Source: an uncultured Chloroflexota bacterium (lineage in GTDB: Bacteria > Chloroflexota > UBA11872). Taken from it: a stretch of DNA of 64,000 bases. The position numbers and the translations under genes were made by a program. How positions within the stretch are numbered: the first letter of the stretch is position 1; each line of letters opens with the position of its first letter. The notes under the pieces are model-generated. The model was given only the letters and a program-made list of their open reading frames with translations, searched no databases and had not been told where the DNA came from. Where the stretch lies: contig OY282448.1 in the NCBI GenBank assembly GCA_958296175.1, positions 2,480,127-2,544,126 on the forward strand. The letters run 5' to 3'. This document shows positions 33,052 to 41,742 of this stretch, piece by piece.

Positions 33052-35706
33052 CGCGGCCTGGCGCTCCGAAATCTGCGCCATGCGCTCGCGCGCGGCGGCC
33101 GCGCGCTCCCGTTCCTTGTCGACCACGGCCGGCGGCGCGCGCTGGACGAAGCCGGCGTTGGCCAGCAGCTGCTCGGCGCGCGCCAGGGCGCCTTCGGCCT
33201 GCGCCAGTTCGCGCGCCAGGCGTTCGCGTTCGGCGGCCAGGTCCACCAGCCCGGCCAGCGGCAGCACGACCTCGACGCCGCCCGCGCGCACGGTCACGGC
33301 CGGGTCGTCGAACGCGGCGTCGGCGGGATGGAACGTCAGCGGCTCGGCGCGCGCCAGCTTCTGGATGAAGGCGCGCGCGGCCTCCAGTTCGGGAGCGGCC
33401 CCAAGGACGCGCGCTTCGACGAACCTGCCGGGTTCGACGTTGGACTCGTGCCGCGCGTTGCGGATGCCTTGCACGATGTCGATCAAGGCGCGCACGTGCG
33501 CAATGGCGTCGGCGTCGACGTCGGACGGCGGGTCGGGAATATCGGCCTGCATCAAGAGTTCGGGCGCGTCGGGCGCGTCGGCGGCGGCGCGGAAGTAGCG
33601 CCAGATTTCCTCCGTCACGAACGGCATAAAGGGATGCAGCAGACGCAGTGAGCCGTCGAGCACGGTTTGCAGGGTGTGGGCGGCGCGCGCGGCGCGCGCC
33701 GCACCGCCGCCGCCGTACAGGCGGATTTTGGCCGCTTCCACGTACCAGTCGAAGAACTCGGTCCACAAGAAGTCGTGCAGCGCCCGCCCCGCCTCGCCAA
33801 AGCGGAAGCGGTCGACGTCGCGCGACGTCTGGGCGTGCACCTGCGCCAGCCGGCCGAGAATCCAGCGGTCAACGAGCTCCGGCTCGCCCGGCTGGTCGGC
33901 GCGCGTGCGCTCCATGGCGCCAATCACGAACTTGGCGCCGTTCCACAGCTTGTTGGCGAAGCGCGCGCTGCGCTCCACGCTGCGCACGTCAAAGCGGATG
34001 TCGTTGCCGGGCGCGCCGGAGGTGACGAACGTGAAGCGCATCGCGTCGGCGCCGTAGGCCGCAATGGTTTCGAGCGGGTCGTCGCCGGGCTGATAGTTCG
34101 ACTTGCTGACCTTGGTGCCGTCCAGGTGGCGCACCAGGCCGTGCAGGTACACGTCGCGAAACGGCACGTCGTCCGCGAGTTCGAGGCCCAGCATCACCAT
34201 GCGTGCGACCCAGAAGAAGATGATGTCGTAGCCGGTTTCCAGCACGTCGGTGGGATAGAACCGCTGCATGTCCGGGGTGTCGTCGGGCCAGCCCAGGGTC
34301 GAAAACGGCCAGAGGCCGGAGCTGAACCAGGTGTCCAGCACGTCCGGGTCTTGCTGGAGGTCCGCGGCGCCGCAGCGCGGGCAGGCGCTGGGGTCCTGGC
34401 GCTCCACCAGGACCTCGCCGCACGCCTGGCAATACCAGACCGGCAGACGATGGCCCAGCCAGAGCTGGCGCGAGATGCACCAGGGCTGAATCTCGTCCAT
34501 CCAGCGCAGGAACTCTTTGGTGAAGCGTTCGGGATGGAAGCGCACGCGGCCCTCGCGCACGGCCTGGACGGAGGCGTCGGCCAGCGGGCGCACGTTCACG
34601 AACCACTGCTCGGACACCAGCGGCTCGATCACGGCGCCGTCGCGCGAGCAATGGCCCACGGCGTGCGTGTGCGGCTCGACGCGGTGCAGCAAACCTTCCG
34701 ACTCCAGGAACTGGACGTAGGCCGCGCGCGCCTGGAACCGCTCGACCCCGGCCCAGGGCCCTGCATTGTCGTTGAGCGTGCCGTCGCCGTTCATGATGTC
34801 GATGATTTCCAACGAATGCCGCTGGCCCATGGCCCAGTCGTTGGGGTCGTGGCCGGGGGTGATCTTGACCGCGCCGGTGCCGAAGGCCGGGTCCACGGCG
34901 TCGTCGGCGATGACGGGGATTTCGCGGCCGATGCCGGGCACGACCGCGCGCGCGCCCACCAGGTCTCGGTAGCGCTGGTCGTCGGGATGCACGGCGATGG
35001 CGGTGTCGCCCAGCATGGTTTCGGGGCGGGTGGTGGCCACCGTCAGCCGCCCGCCGCCGCGCAGCGGATAGTGGACGTGCCAGAGCGAGCCGTCGGTTTC
35101 CAGGTGGTCGACTTCCAGGTCGCTGATGGCCGACTGGTCGGCGGGGCACCAGTTGACCAGGTATTGCCCGCGGTAGATCAGGCCTTTCTCATAGAGGCGC
35201 ACGAATGCTTCGCGCACCGCGCGCGAGAGCTGGTCGTCCAGCGTGAAGCACTCGCGGGTCCAGTCGACCGAGGCGCCCAGACGCCGCAGCTGGTCGCTGA
35301 TGCTCTCGCCGATCTCGTCCTTCCAGCGCCAGAACCGTTCCTCGAAGGCCTGGCGCCCGATGGCGTGGCGCGAGGCGCCTTCCTTGGCCAGCTCGCGCTC
35401 GATCACGTTCTGGGTGGCGATGGCGGCGTGGTCGGTGCCCGGCACCCACAAGGCCGCGCGCCCGCGCATGCGGTTCCAGCGAATCATCAGGTCCTGATAG
35501 GCCACGAACAGCACGTGGCCGTTGTGCAGCTGGCCCGTGATGTTGGGCGGGGGAATCGCAATGGTGAACGGCGTCCGCGACGGGTCGTCGGACGGCTGAA
35601 ACGCACCCGACTCCTCCCACACGTCGTACAGCCGGACCTCGACGGCGGACGGGTCGTAGGGACCTGCCATGCCGTCCAGCACGGAGGCGGGGCGCTCGTG
35701 ATTCAT
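33040..35706 (-). CDS. valS: Valine-tRNA ligase
   Basis: Class I synthetase with editing activity, 888 residues. The HIGH-type motif reads PPPNITGQLHNGHVL (HNGH) and the KMSKS-type loop reads GTKVSKSNYQPGDDP, both variants of the usual HMGH and KMSKS. The CP1 editing domain shows TTRPETMLGDTAIAVHPDD. A zinc-ribbon-like CQACG...CPRCG is present. DTWFSSGLWPFSTLGWP is characteristic of ValRS. A C-terminal coiled-coil arm (residues about 820-885) completes it. The start ATG at 35706 lies next to a repeat-rich gap. An ATG 36 nt downstream is an alternative. Confidence 0.96.
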   Translation of the reverse strand: MNHERPASVLDGMAGPYDPSAVEVRLYDVWEESGAFQPSDDPSRTPFTIAIPPPNITGQLHNGHVLFVAYQDLMIRWNRMRGRAALWVPGTDHAAIATQNVIERELAKEGASRHAIGRQAFEERFWRWKDEIGESISDQLRRLGASVDWTRECFTLDDQLSRAVREAFVRLYEKGLIYRGQYLVNWCPADQSAISDLEVDHLETDGSLWHVHYPLRGGGRLTVATTRPETMLGDTAIAVHPDDQRYRDLVGARAVVPGIGREIPVIADDAVDPAFGTGAVKITPGHDPNDWAMGQRHSLEIIDIMNGDGTLNDNAGPWAGVERFQARAAYVQFLESEGLLHRVEPHTHAVGHCSRDGAVIEPLVSEQWFVNVRPLADASVQAVREGRVRFHPERFTKEFLRWMDEIQPWCISRQLWLGHRLPVWYCQACGEVLVERQDPSACPRCGAADLQQDPDVLDTWFSSGLWPFSTLGWPDDTPDMQRFYPTDVLETGYDIIFFWVARMVMLGLELADDVPFRDVYLHGLVRHLDGTKVSKSNYQPGDDPLETIAAYGADAMRFTFVTSGAPGNDIRFDVRSVERSARFANKLWNGAKFVIGAMERTRADQPGEPELVDRWILGRLAQVHAQTSRDVDRFRFGEAGRALHDFLWTEFFDWYVEAAKIRLYGGGGAARAARAAHTLQTVLDGSLRLLHPFMPFVTEEIWRYFRAAADAPDAPELLMQADIPDPPSDVDADAIAHVRALIDIVQGIRNARHESNVEPGRFVEARVLGAAPELEAARAFIQKLARAEPLTFHPADAAFDDPAVTVRAGGVEVVLPLAGLVDLAAERERLARELAQAEGALARAEQLLANAGFVQRAPPAVVDKERERAAAARERMAQISERQAALDQ

Positions 35707-35775
35707 GGGAGGGCTCGGAAGGACGTGACCGGCTGGGCGTCATCGTAACCGTTGCGGCCGGCCTGGGGCGGCGGA

Positions 35776-35862
35776 GATTGCGCGTGCCGGCGGGGGCGTC
35801 CCGTCGCTCGGAATGCGCCGCGCTGACGTGGGCCGGATTGCGCGTGCCGGCGGGGGCGTCCC
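35776..35862. repeat. Two 27-nt direct repeats separated by 33 unique nucleotides
   Basis: An exact 27-nt repeat beginning GATTGCGCGTGCCGGCGGGG occurs at 35776-35802 and 35836-35862, with 33 unrelated nucleotides between: 60-nt period and CRISPR-like geometry. On the minus strand the repeat starts GGGACGCCCCCGCCGG. It differs from the 17.5-kb and 63.4-kb repeats but shares the C-run, GC-core layout. It lies 70-156 nt upstream of valS. Confidence 0.85.
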
Positions 35863-35875
35863 CCTCGCCTTTCGA

Positions 35876-36021
35876 GAGACCTTTGCGCAACTCCCGGGCG
35901 GGGGGGCGGTGTCGACGAACCAGTGCCCGCCGCAGGGTCCTTGGCCCCTGCTGGACTCCGGCGTTCGCTAGAACGACGGGGGCGGGCGTTCGCTAGAACG
36001 ACGGGGTTTGCCAAGGGTCTC
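35876..36021. repeat. MITE-like element with GAGACC ends and an internal duplicated 22-mer
   Basis: GAGACCTTTGCGCAA (35876) and the inverted GAGACCCTTGGCAAA (ending at 36021) bound about 146 nt, matching at most positions. Inside, GGCGTTCGCTAGAACGACGG occurs twice, at 35960 and 35985. The same pairing of GAGACC ends with a GTCATTCCAGCG-type core appears at 45443-45563. It carries no gene. It probably belongs to a small non-autonomous repeat family. Confidence 0.55.
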
Positions 36022-36052
36022 TTCGAGGGAGCGGAGGCCGAGGGCGGGCGGG

Positions 36053-37849
36053 TCAGGTCGAGGGGCGCTGCTCGTCGGCTGGGGTGTCGAATTGGGCGGC
36101 GTGCAGGTTGCGGTAGGGGCCGGGTCGAGCGATCAGGTCGTCGTGCGCGCCGCGCTGCACGATGCGGCCCTCGTCCAGCACCACGATGAGGTCGGCGCTG
36201 CGGATGGTGGACAGCCGATGCGCAATGACGAAGCTGGTGCGCCCGCGCAGCACGTCCACCAGGGCTTGCTGAATTTCGAACTCGGACTCGGTGTCAATGT
36301 CCGAGGTGGCTTCGTCCAGCACCAGCACGGCGGGGTCGGCCAGGATGGCGCGCGCCAGCGCGATGCGCTGCTGCTGCCCGCGCGAGAGTCGAAAGCCCCC
36401 GTCGCCGACTATGGTCTCGTAGCCGCTGGCCAGCCGGGCAACGAACTCGTCGGCGCGGGCCAGCGCGGCCGCGCGCGCCACGGCCTCGTCGGAGGCCTCG
36501 GGGTCGCCGTAGCGAATGTTGTCCGCGATGGTGCCGCTGAAGAGCATGGTTTCCTGCGGCACGAACGCCAGACGGCTGCGCACGCTGCCCAGGCGCAGGC
36601 GCCGCAGATCGTGGCCGTCGATCAGAATCCGGCCGCGCACGGGGTCGTAGAAGCGCGCCAGCAGGCTCACGAGCGTGGTCTTGCCCGAGCCCGTCGCGCC
36701 GACCAGCGCCACGGTCTGGCCGGGTTCGGCAATCAGCTGAATGTCCTGCAGCACGAAGGTATGGCCGTCGTAACTGAAGCTCAGGTCTTGAAACTCGACG
36801 CGCCCGCGCGGCGCGCGCAGCTCGACGGCGTCGGGCGCGTCCACAATGTCGCGCGGGATGTCCAGGAAGTTGAAGATGCGGTCGGCGGCCGCCAGCCCGG
36901 ACTGCACCACGTAGTTCACCCGCACGAGTTCGGTGAGCGGCTGATGGAAGATTTGCAGGAAGACCAGGAAGCCGATCAGGGTGCCCGGCGACATTTCGCC
37001 CAGCGTGATCTGCCAGCCGCCATAGGCCAGCAAGCCAGCCACGCTCAGCGCGCTGAGGCCTTCGATGACCGGGTGGGCGATGGATTCGATCATGGTGGTT
37101 TGCAAGTTGGCTTGCAGGTTGGCGCGGTTTTCGGTCTGGAAGCGGCGCATGTCGGCGTCCTCGCGGGCGAAGGCGCGGCTGACGCGCACGCCGCTGACGT
37201 TTTCCTCGATGGCGGTGTTGATGTTCGCGATCGATTCCTGCACGCGCCGGTAACGCACGCGCAGCATGCGCCCCGTGACCAGACTGACCAGCACCATCAG
37301 CGGCACCACGGACAGGGCCACCAGCGTCAAGCGCCACTCGAAGGTGAACATCACGGCCAGGTAGAGCAGCATGGTCACCAGGCCGGCGCCGGCGGTGAGC
37401 ACCTGGCCCTGCATGGCCTGTTGCAGCGCGTTCACGTCGGCGGTGAGGTGCGAGACGGTCTCGCCCGTGCGCTGGCTTTCGAAAAAGCGCATGGAGTGGC
37501 GCACCAGACGGGCGAACATGTCGCGGGCCACCTCGTAGACGATCGTCTGGCTGGTGCGCGCGAACAGATAGAAGTTCACGTACCCCAGCACGGCGCGCAG
37601 GAGATAGGCCAACACCAGCGCGCCGGCGATGCGGATGGCCCCGGCCGCGTCCGACTGCGCAACGAAGTCGTCCACGGCGATCTTCATGGCCCAGGGAGGA
37701 GCGGCGTTGATGAGCGCCGCGGCGACGAGCGCCGCGGCGCCCAGGCTCACAGGCCGCCGGTGGGACGCGACGTAGCCCATAAAGCGCCGCAGGGTGCCGG
37801 CCACGTTGCGGCCGCTCAGGTTCGAGGTGTCGACGTAGGGCATGCGCAT
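36053..37849 (-). CDS. ABC exporter, fused permease-ATPase (second subunit)
   Basis: 598-residue half-transporter: a six-helix type I exporter domain (residues about 20-325), then the nucleotide-binding domain with Walker A VGATGSGKTTLVS, signature LSRGQQQRIALARA, Walker B VLVLDEATSDID and H-loop VIAHRLST. The signature LSRGQ deviates from LSGGQ. It starts 5 nt after the stop of the neighbouring half-transporter gene, so the two probably form a heterodimeric exporter of the multidrug/lipid type (BmrCD/TM287-288-like layout). Substrate cannot be deduced. Confidence 0.93.
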   Translation of the reverse strand: MRMPYVDTSNLSGRNVAGTLRRFMGYVASHRRPVSLGAAALVAAALINAAPPWAMKIAVDDFVAQSDAAGAIRIAGALVLAYLLRAVLGYVNFYLFARTSQTIVYEVARDMFARLVRHSMRFFESQRTGETVSHLTADVNALQQAMQGQVLTAGAGLVTMLLYLAVMFTFEWRLTLVALSVVPLMVLVSLVTGRMLRVRYRRVQESIANINTAIEENVSGVRVSRAFAREDADMRRFQTENRANLQANLQTTMIESIAHPVIEGLSALSVAGLLAYGGWQITLGEMSPGTLIGFLVFLQIFHQPLTELVRVNYVVQSGLAAADRIFNFLDIPRDIVDAPDAVELRAPRGRVEFQDLSFSYDGHTFVLQDIQLIAEPGQTVALVGATGSGKTTLVSLLARFYDPVRGRILIDGHDLRRLRLGSVRSRLAFVPQETMLFSGTIADNIRYGDPEASDEAVARAAALARADEFVARLASGYETIVGDGGFRLSRGQQQRIALARAILADPAVLVLDEATSDIDTESEFEIQQALVDVLRGRTSFVIAHRLSTIRSADLIVVLDEGRIVQRGAHDDLIARPGPYRNLHAAQFDTPADEQRPST

Positions 37850-37854
37850 GGCCG

Positions 37855-39576
37855 TCAGCTCTCCTCGTCGTCGTTGGCGTCCATGGCACGCATGCCTTCT
37901 TCCTGCAAACGGAATTGCAGGTCGTAGATGGCTCGATATTCATCGCTGGAGGCCAGCAACTCCGCGTGAGTGCCGCGGGCCGTGATGCGGCCCTGGTCCA
38001 GCACGATGATCTGGTCGACGCGCTGGATGGTGGAAAGCCGATGGGCGATGACGATGGTGGTGCGCTCGCGCATGAGTTGTTCGAGCGCCTGTTGAATCGC
38101 GCGGTCCGTGCGCGTGTCGACGCTGGAGGTGGCCTCGTCCAGCACCAGCAGCGCGGGCCGCACCAGCAGCGCGCGGGCGATGGCGATGCGCTGCCGCTGC
38201 CCGCCGGACAGGCGGACCCCGCGGTCGCCGATCAGCGTGTCGTAGCCCTGCGGGAGTTCGGCAATGAACTCGTGCGCCGCCGCCAGGCGCGCCGCGGCTT
38301 CGACCTCGGCGTCCGTCGCGCCCTGGTGGCCGAACCGGAGGTTCTCGGCAACCGTCATGTTGAACAGGAAGGTCTCCTGCATCACGATGCCGGTGCGCGA
38401 GCGCAGGTCGTGCAAGCGGATGTCGCGCAGGTCGTGCCCGTCGATGCGGATCACGCCGGCGGAGGGGTCGTAAAAGCGCGGCAGCAGGTTGGCCACCGTG
38501 CTCTTGCCCGACCCGCTGCGCCCCACAATGGCCAGCGAGCCGCCGGCCGGGATGTGGAAGGAGATGTCGCGCAAGATCGGCTCGCCGCCGCCGTAGTTGA
38601 ACGTCACGTGGTCGAACTCGACGCCGCCGCGCACGTCGGCCAGCGGCTGCGCGCCGGGGCGTTCCTGCACGTCGAGCGGCGTGTCGATGATCTGGAATAC
38701 GCGCTCGCCGGAGGTGATGGCCTGCTGCGTCATCTGCACGGCAAACCCCAGGAAGCGCGTGGGGGCCAGCATCAGCAGCAGCAATCCCTGAAACGCGACC
38801 AGGTCGCCCAACGAAAAGTCGCCGGCACTGGTCACGACCCGCCACGACCCCAACCCCAGAATGAGCGCCGTGGCGCCGCCGGCCAGGAACTCCACGCCCT
38901 GCATGTAGAGGCCGAAGGTGCGCAGCACGCGCGTGCGCAGGTCGCGCAGCTTCCAGTTCTCGCGGTCGAAACGCGCTTCCTGATGCGCCTCGCGCCCGAA
39001 CGCCTGAACGATCTTGATGCCGGCGATGGCTTCGCGAATCTCGACGTTCACCACGCCCATCTGCTGGTTCGAGCGCCGAAACAGCGGCACGACGCGGCGC
39101 GCCACCGATTGCAGCATCACGAAGAAGGGCGTCAACGCCAGCAGCGCCAGCGCCATGACCCAGTCCAGCGCAAACATGAAGACGAGGTTGAACCCCACCA
39201 GGGCGATGGACGACAGGATGACGGTGCCGGCCATGTTGAAGAAGAACTGGATCATGTTGACGTCGTTGGTCACGCGCGACATCAGGTCGCCGGTCTGGTG
39301 GCGGTCGAAGAAGCTCATGGACTTGGCGCTGAGGTGCTGGTAAAGGTCGTTGCGCACGTCGTGGATGACCTTCTGGGAGCTGTAGCGGGCGGCGTAGAGC
39401 CGCGCGGCCATGAACAGATTGGCGAACACCACCGCCCCCACGAAAAGCCCCACGGTGGCAAACAGCACCTCCAGGTTTTCGTCGCGCACGCCGTCGTCGA
39501 TGGCGATCTTGCTGAGCACCGGCGGCAGGGTGCGGAGCAGCGACCCGACGGCCAGCGTGAGCAGCAGCACGGACAC
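37855..39576 (-). CDS. ABC exporter, fused permease-ATPase (first subunit; start uncertain)
   Basis: 573 residues from a GTG at 39576. The permease domain is followed by Walker A IVGRSGSGKSTVAN, canonical LSGGQRQRIAIARA, Walker B LLVLDEATSSVD and VIAHRLST. Both ATPase motifs look intact. The frame stays open for about 19 more codons upstream (PILWRLLLYLRHQKLL), which looks like the usual start of this family's first helix, but no ATG, GTG or TTG occurs there before a stop. The true start may therefore be a rare codon. It is the promoter-proximal gene of the exporter pair. Confidence 0.92.
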   Translation of the reverse strand: MSVLLLTLAVGSLLRTLPPVLSKIAIDDGVRDENLEVLFATVGLFVGAVVFANLFMAARLYAARYSSQKVIHDVRNDLYQHLSAKSMSFFDRHQTGDLMSRVTNDVNMIQFFFNMAGTVILSSIALVGFNLVFMFALDWVMALALLALTPFFVMLQSVARRVVPLFRRSNQQMGVVNVEIREAIAGIKIVQAFGREAHQEARFDRENWKLRDLRTRVLRTFGLYMQGVEFLAGGATALILGLGSWRVVTSAGDFSLGDLVAFQGLLLLMLAPTRFLGFAVQMTQQAITSGERVFQIIDTPLDVQERPGAQPLADVRGGVEFDHVTFNYGGGEPILRDISFHIPAGGSLAIVGRSGSGKSTVANLLPRFYDPSAGVIRIDGHDLRDIRLHDLRSRTGIVMQETFLFNMTVAENLRFGHQGATDAEVEAAARLAAAHEFIAELPQGYDTLIGDRGVRLSGGQRQRIAIARALLVRPALLVLDEATSSVDTRTDRAIQQALEQLMRERTTIVIAHRLSTIQRVDQIIVLDQGRITARGTHAELLASSDEYRAIYDLQFRLQEEGMRAMDANDDEES

Positions 39577-39712
39577 CAGCAGCTTCTGGTGACGCAGATA
39601 CAGGAGCAGGCGCCAGAGGATGGGAATGGGTCAGACCCCGTTGCGGCGGTTGGGGCGCCAATCGCCCGTTCGCGTGCCGCAGGTCGATTGTCACACGGCG
39701 CGGCGGCGCGCG

Positions 39713-39805
39713 CTGGACGCGCGGCGGTCATGGTTCGAGCCGGGCGTTGTTACCGGGGCCAGTGTGCGAGCACCTGGGCGCGCGGCGGTCATGGCGTTCC
39801 AGCCG
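39713..39805. repeat. Two spaced direct repeats in the exporter-glycosidase gap, 61-nt period
   Basis: CTGGRCGCGCGGCGGTCATG begins at 39713 and again at 39774. The match continues, with a 2-nt insertion in the second copy, through TTC(G/C)AGCCG. About 31 unrelated nucleotides separate the copies. The gap 39577-39933 otherwise holds a TATACT box (39865-39870) upstream of the plus-strand gene, without a matching -35. Confidence 0.65.
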
Positions 39806-39933
39806 ATGGGCCTGTCCTGCCAGCCGCGGCCGCGCGCCGGCGCGCGAGGCGATTCCGGCGCGCGGCTATACTTCTGGCGCGCATCGGCGAGGACGCGCCG
39901 CGTCCCGGGATCGATCGAGGCGGAGGCCGCAGC

Positions 39934-41463
39934 ATGTCGACAGGCGATGGACTGACCAGCGCCGAGCTGAACAGCGGTGAGTTCCCGCGCGCCGGGCTTG
40001 GCCGTCTCACCCGCGGCGCGCCGGACCCGAACCAGTTCACCCTGCTGTTCTGGGACGACAACTATCTCAACCGCTGGAACAACCTGACGCGCAGGCTGGG
40101 ACGGCCCACACTGGCGCCCGAAGCCACCTTCGAGGAACCGGGCTTCTGGCTCGGTTCCGGCTATCCCACCATCTTCCGCAGCGACGACGGCGTCTGGCGG
40201 ATGCTCTACAACGGCAAGTCCACGGTGCCCGCGGAACAGCCCGACAGCTTTGCCCTGGTGGCCGAAAGCTCCGACGGCGTGCACTGGCGCGCCCCGGACC
40301 TGACGGAGCGTTCGCCGCTGCCGGGCCGCGTCTACCCCCACCAGGTGCTGCGCAAAGACGAAGACTTTCACCAATGGGACTGCTACTACGACGAGCTGGC
40401 CGAGGATCCGCAGGAGCGTCTCAAGGGCTTGGCCGTGGGCAAGGGCAACCACCTGTGGACCTCGCCCGACGGGCTGCAGTGGACGCGCAAAGCGGGCGTG
40501 GAATGGCGCACGCACAGCCCCGACCCGCCCAGCACCATGTTTTGGAACCACGTGCGCGGGTCGTACGTGCTCAGCGCCCGCCCCGCGCCGCACGCGCACC
40601 CGCGGCGGGTGGCCCTCTCCGAGACCAACAACTGGCAATCGTTCAGCGCCCCCGAACTGGTGCTGGCCACCGACGCGCTGGACACGCCGCTGGCCGAAAT
40701 CTACGGCATGGTGGCGTTTCCTTACGCCGGCAAGTTCGTGGGGCTGACCTGGATCTTTCACACCGAACCGCAAAGCCTGGTCAAGTATTGGGAAGGCAAA
40801 ACGGACTGCCATCTGGCCTACAGCTACAACGGCTGGCACTTCAACCGCTCGCTGCGCACGCCGTTCGTGCCCAACGAGCCGACCGGCGTGTTCGGGGCCG
40901 GCACCGTGCGGCCGCACTGCCTGCTGGTGGACGACGACGCCCGCATCCGCATCTATTCCAGCGCGGCCAAGGTGGAACACGGCTACCACATCAACCCCTA
41001 CCGCGGCCGCGAGCGGCTGCCGACGGGAACGGCCGACGGCTGCGACCTGGGCGCGCTGATTCTGCACACGCTGCGGCTGGACGGGTTCTACTACCTGGAA
41101 TCCAACGCCGGGCGCGGCATGTTCGGCACGCGGGCGCTGTACTGGCGCGGCGGCGAGGCCCGCTTCAACGTGCAGTCGGACCACGAAATCCGCGTGCGGG
41201 TCACGGATGCGCAGGGCGCCGTGGCCGAGGGCTACGACTACGCCGACTGCATCCCGTTCCGCGGCGACGCGCTGGACTGGTCGCCCCGCTGGGTCGGCCA
41301 ACCCGGCCTGCGCGCCTTCGCCGGCCAAGCCATCCGCCTGGAAGTGGAACTGAACGCCGCCCGTATCTACGCTATCCGCGGCAACTTCCTGCCCCTCTCC
41401 GGCCGCGAAACCCGCGACTTTCTGAGCACGGGCACCCAGCCAATCCCGCGGCCCGGGTTCTGA
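39934..41463 (+). CDS. Five-bladed beta-propeller glycoside hydrolase-like protein
   Basis: 509 residues from an ATG with GGAGG 8 nt upstream. Repeated blades show aromatic/acidic patterns such as YPTIFRSDDGVWRMLYNGKS, AESSDGVHWRAPDL, LWTSPDGLQWTRK and LAYSYNGWHFNRSLRTPFV, as in the GH32/43/62/68 clan. A C-terminal beta-sandwich-like region (residues about 400-500) follows. No signal peptide is present, so it is probably cytoplasmic. Candidate acids include Asp in LFWDDNY and in HQWDCYYDE; I cannot assign the catalytic pair. Similar proteins occur in bacteria that break down complex glycans. Substrate unknown. Confidence 0.75.
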   Translation: MSTGDGLTSAELNSGEFPRAGLGRLTRGAPDPNQFTLLFWDDNYLNRWNNLTRRLGRPTLAPEATFEEPGFWLGSGYPTIFRSDDGVWRMLYNGKSTVPAEQPDSFALVAESSDGVHWRAPDLTERSPLPGRVYPHQVLRKDEDFHQWDCYYDELAEDPQERLKGLAVGKGNHLWTSPDGLQWTRKAGVEWRTHSPDPPSTMFWNHVRGSYVLSARPAPHAHPRRVALSETNNWQSFSAPELVLATDALDTPLAEIYGMVAFPYAGKFVGLTWIFHTEPQSLVKYWEGKTDCHLAYSYNGWHFNRSLRTPFVPNEPTGVFGAGTVRPHCLLVDDDARIRIYSSAAKVEHGYHINPYRGRERLPTGTADGCDLGALILHTLRLDGFYYLESNAGRGMFGTRALYWRGGEARFNVQSDHEIRVRVTDAQGAVAEGYDYADCIPFRGDALDWSPRWVGQPGLRAFAGQAIRLEVELNAARIYAIRGNFLPLSGRETRDFLSTGTQPIPRPGF

Positions 41464-41489
41464 TCTCTCGGCCTTCCCCCTATCCTTTT

Positions 41490-41711
41490 CAGGCCGAAGA
41501 CCGCCAACCGCCGGCGGCGCGCAAGCGCGGTGTACGCCGTGTCCCCATACACCGCCGGTTCGTCCCCCGCAACGAGCGCGTCCGCCGCCGCCGTTTCGTT
41601 CACGGTTGCCGGTGTCGGCACGGCCCCCTCCCGCACCAGCAGCGCCTCGACCGTGGCCAGCGGCGGGTCGCTGGAGTGCCCGCGCGGTGCGGCATGGATG
41701 TCCGTCTCCAG
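41490..41711 (-). pseudogene. IS5-like transposase remnant
   Basis: Reading the minus strand, a fragment shows DIHAAPRGH..., then VREGAVPTPATVNETAAADA, then LVAGDEPAVYGDTAYTALARRRRL. This follows the DDE-transposase pattern TPANVNET...DALV.GDE.AVYADKAY...ARRR of IS5-group elements, with the second catalytic Asp in GDTAY. No start, flanking inverted repeats or remaining domains are found, and neighbouring genes abut on both sides. It is a decayed insertion between the glycosidase-like gene and the LRR gene. Confidence 0.6.
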
Positions 41712-41742
41712 GGCGGCATTGCGCTCCAGTCGGCGACGGCGG

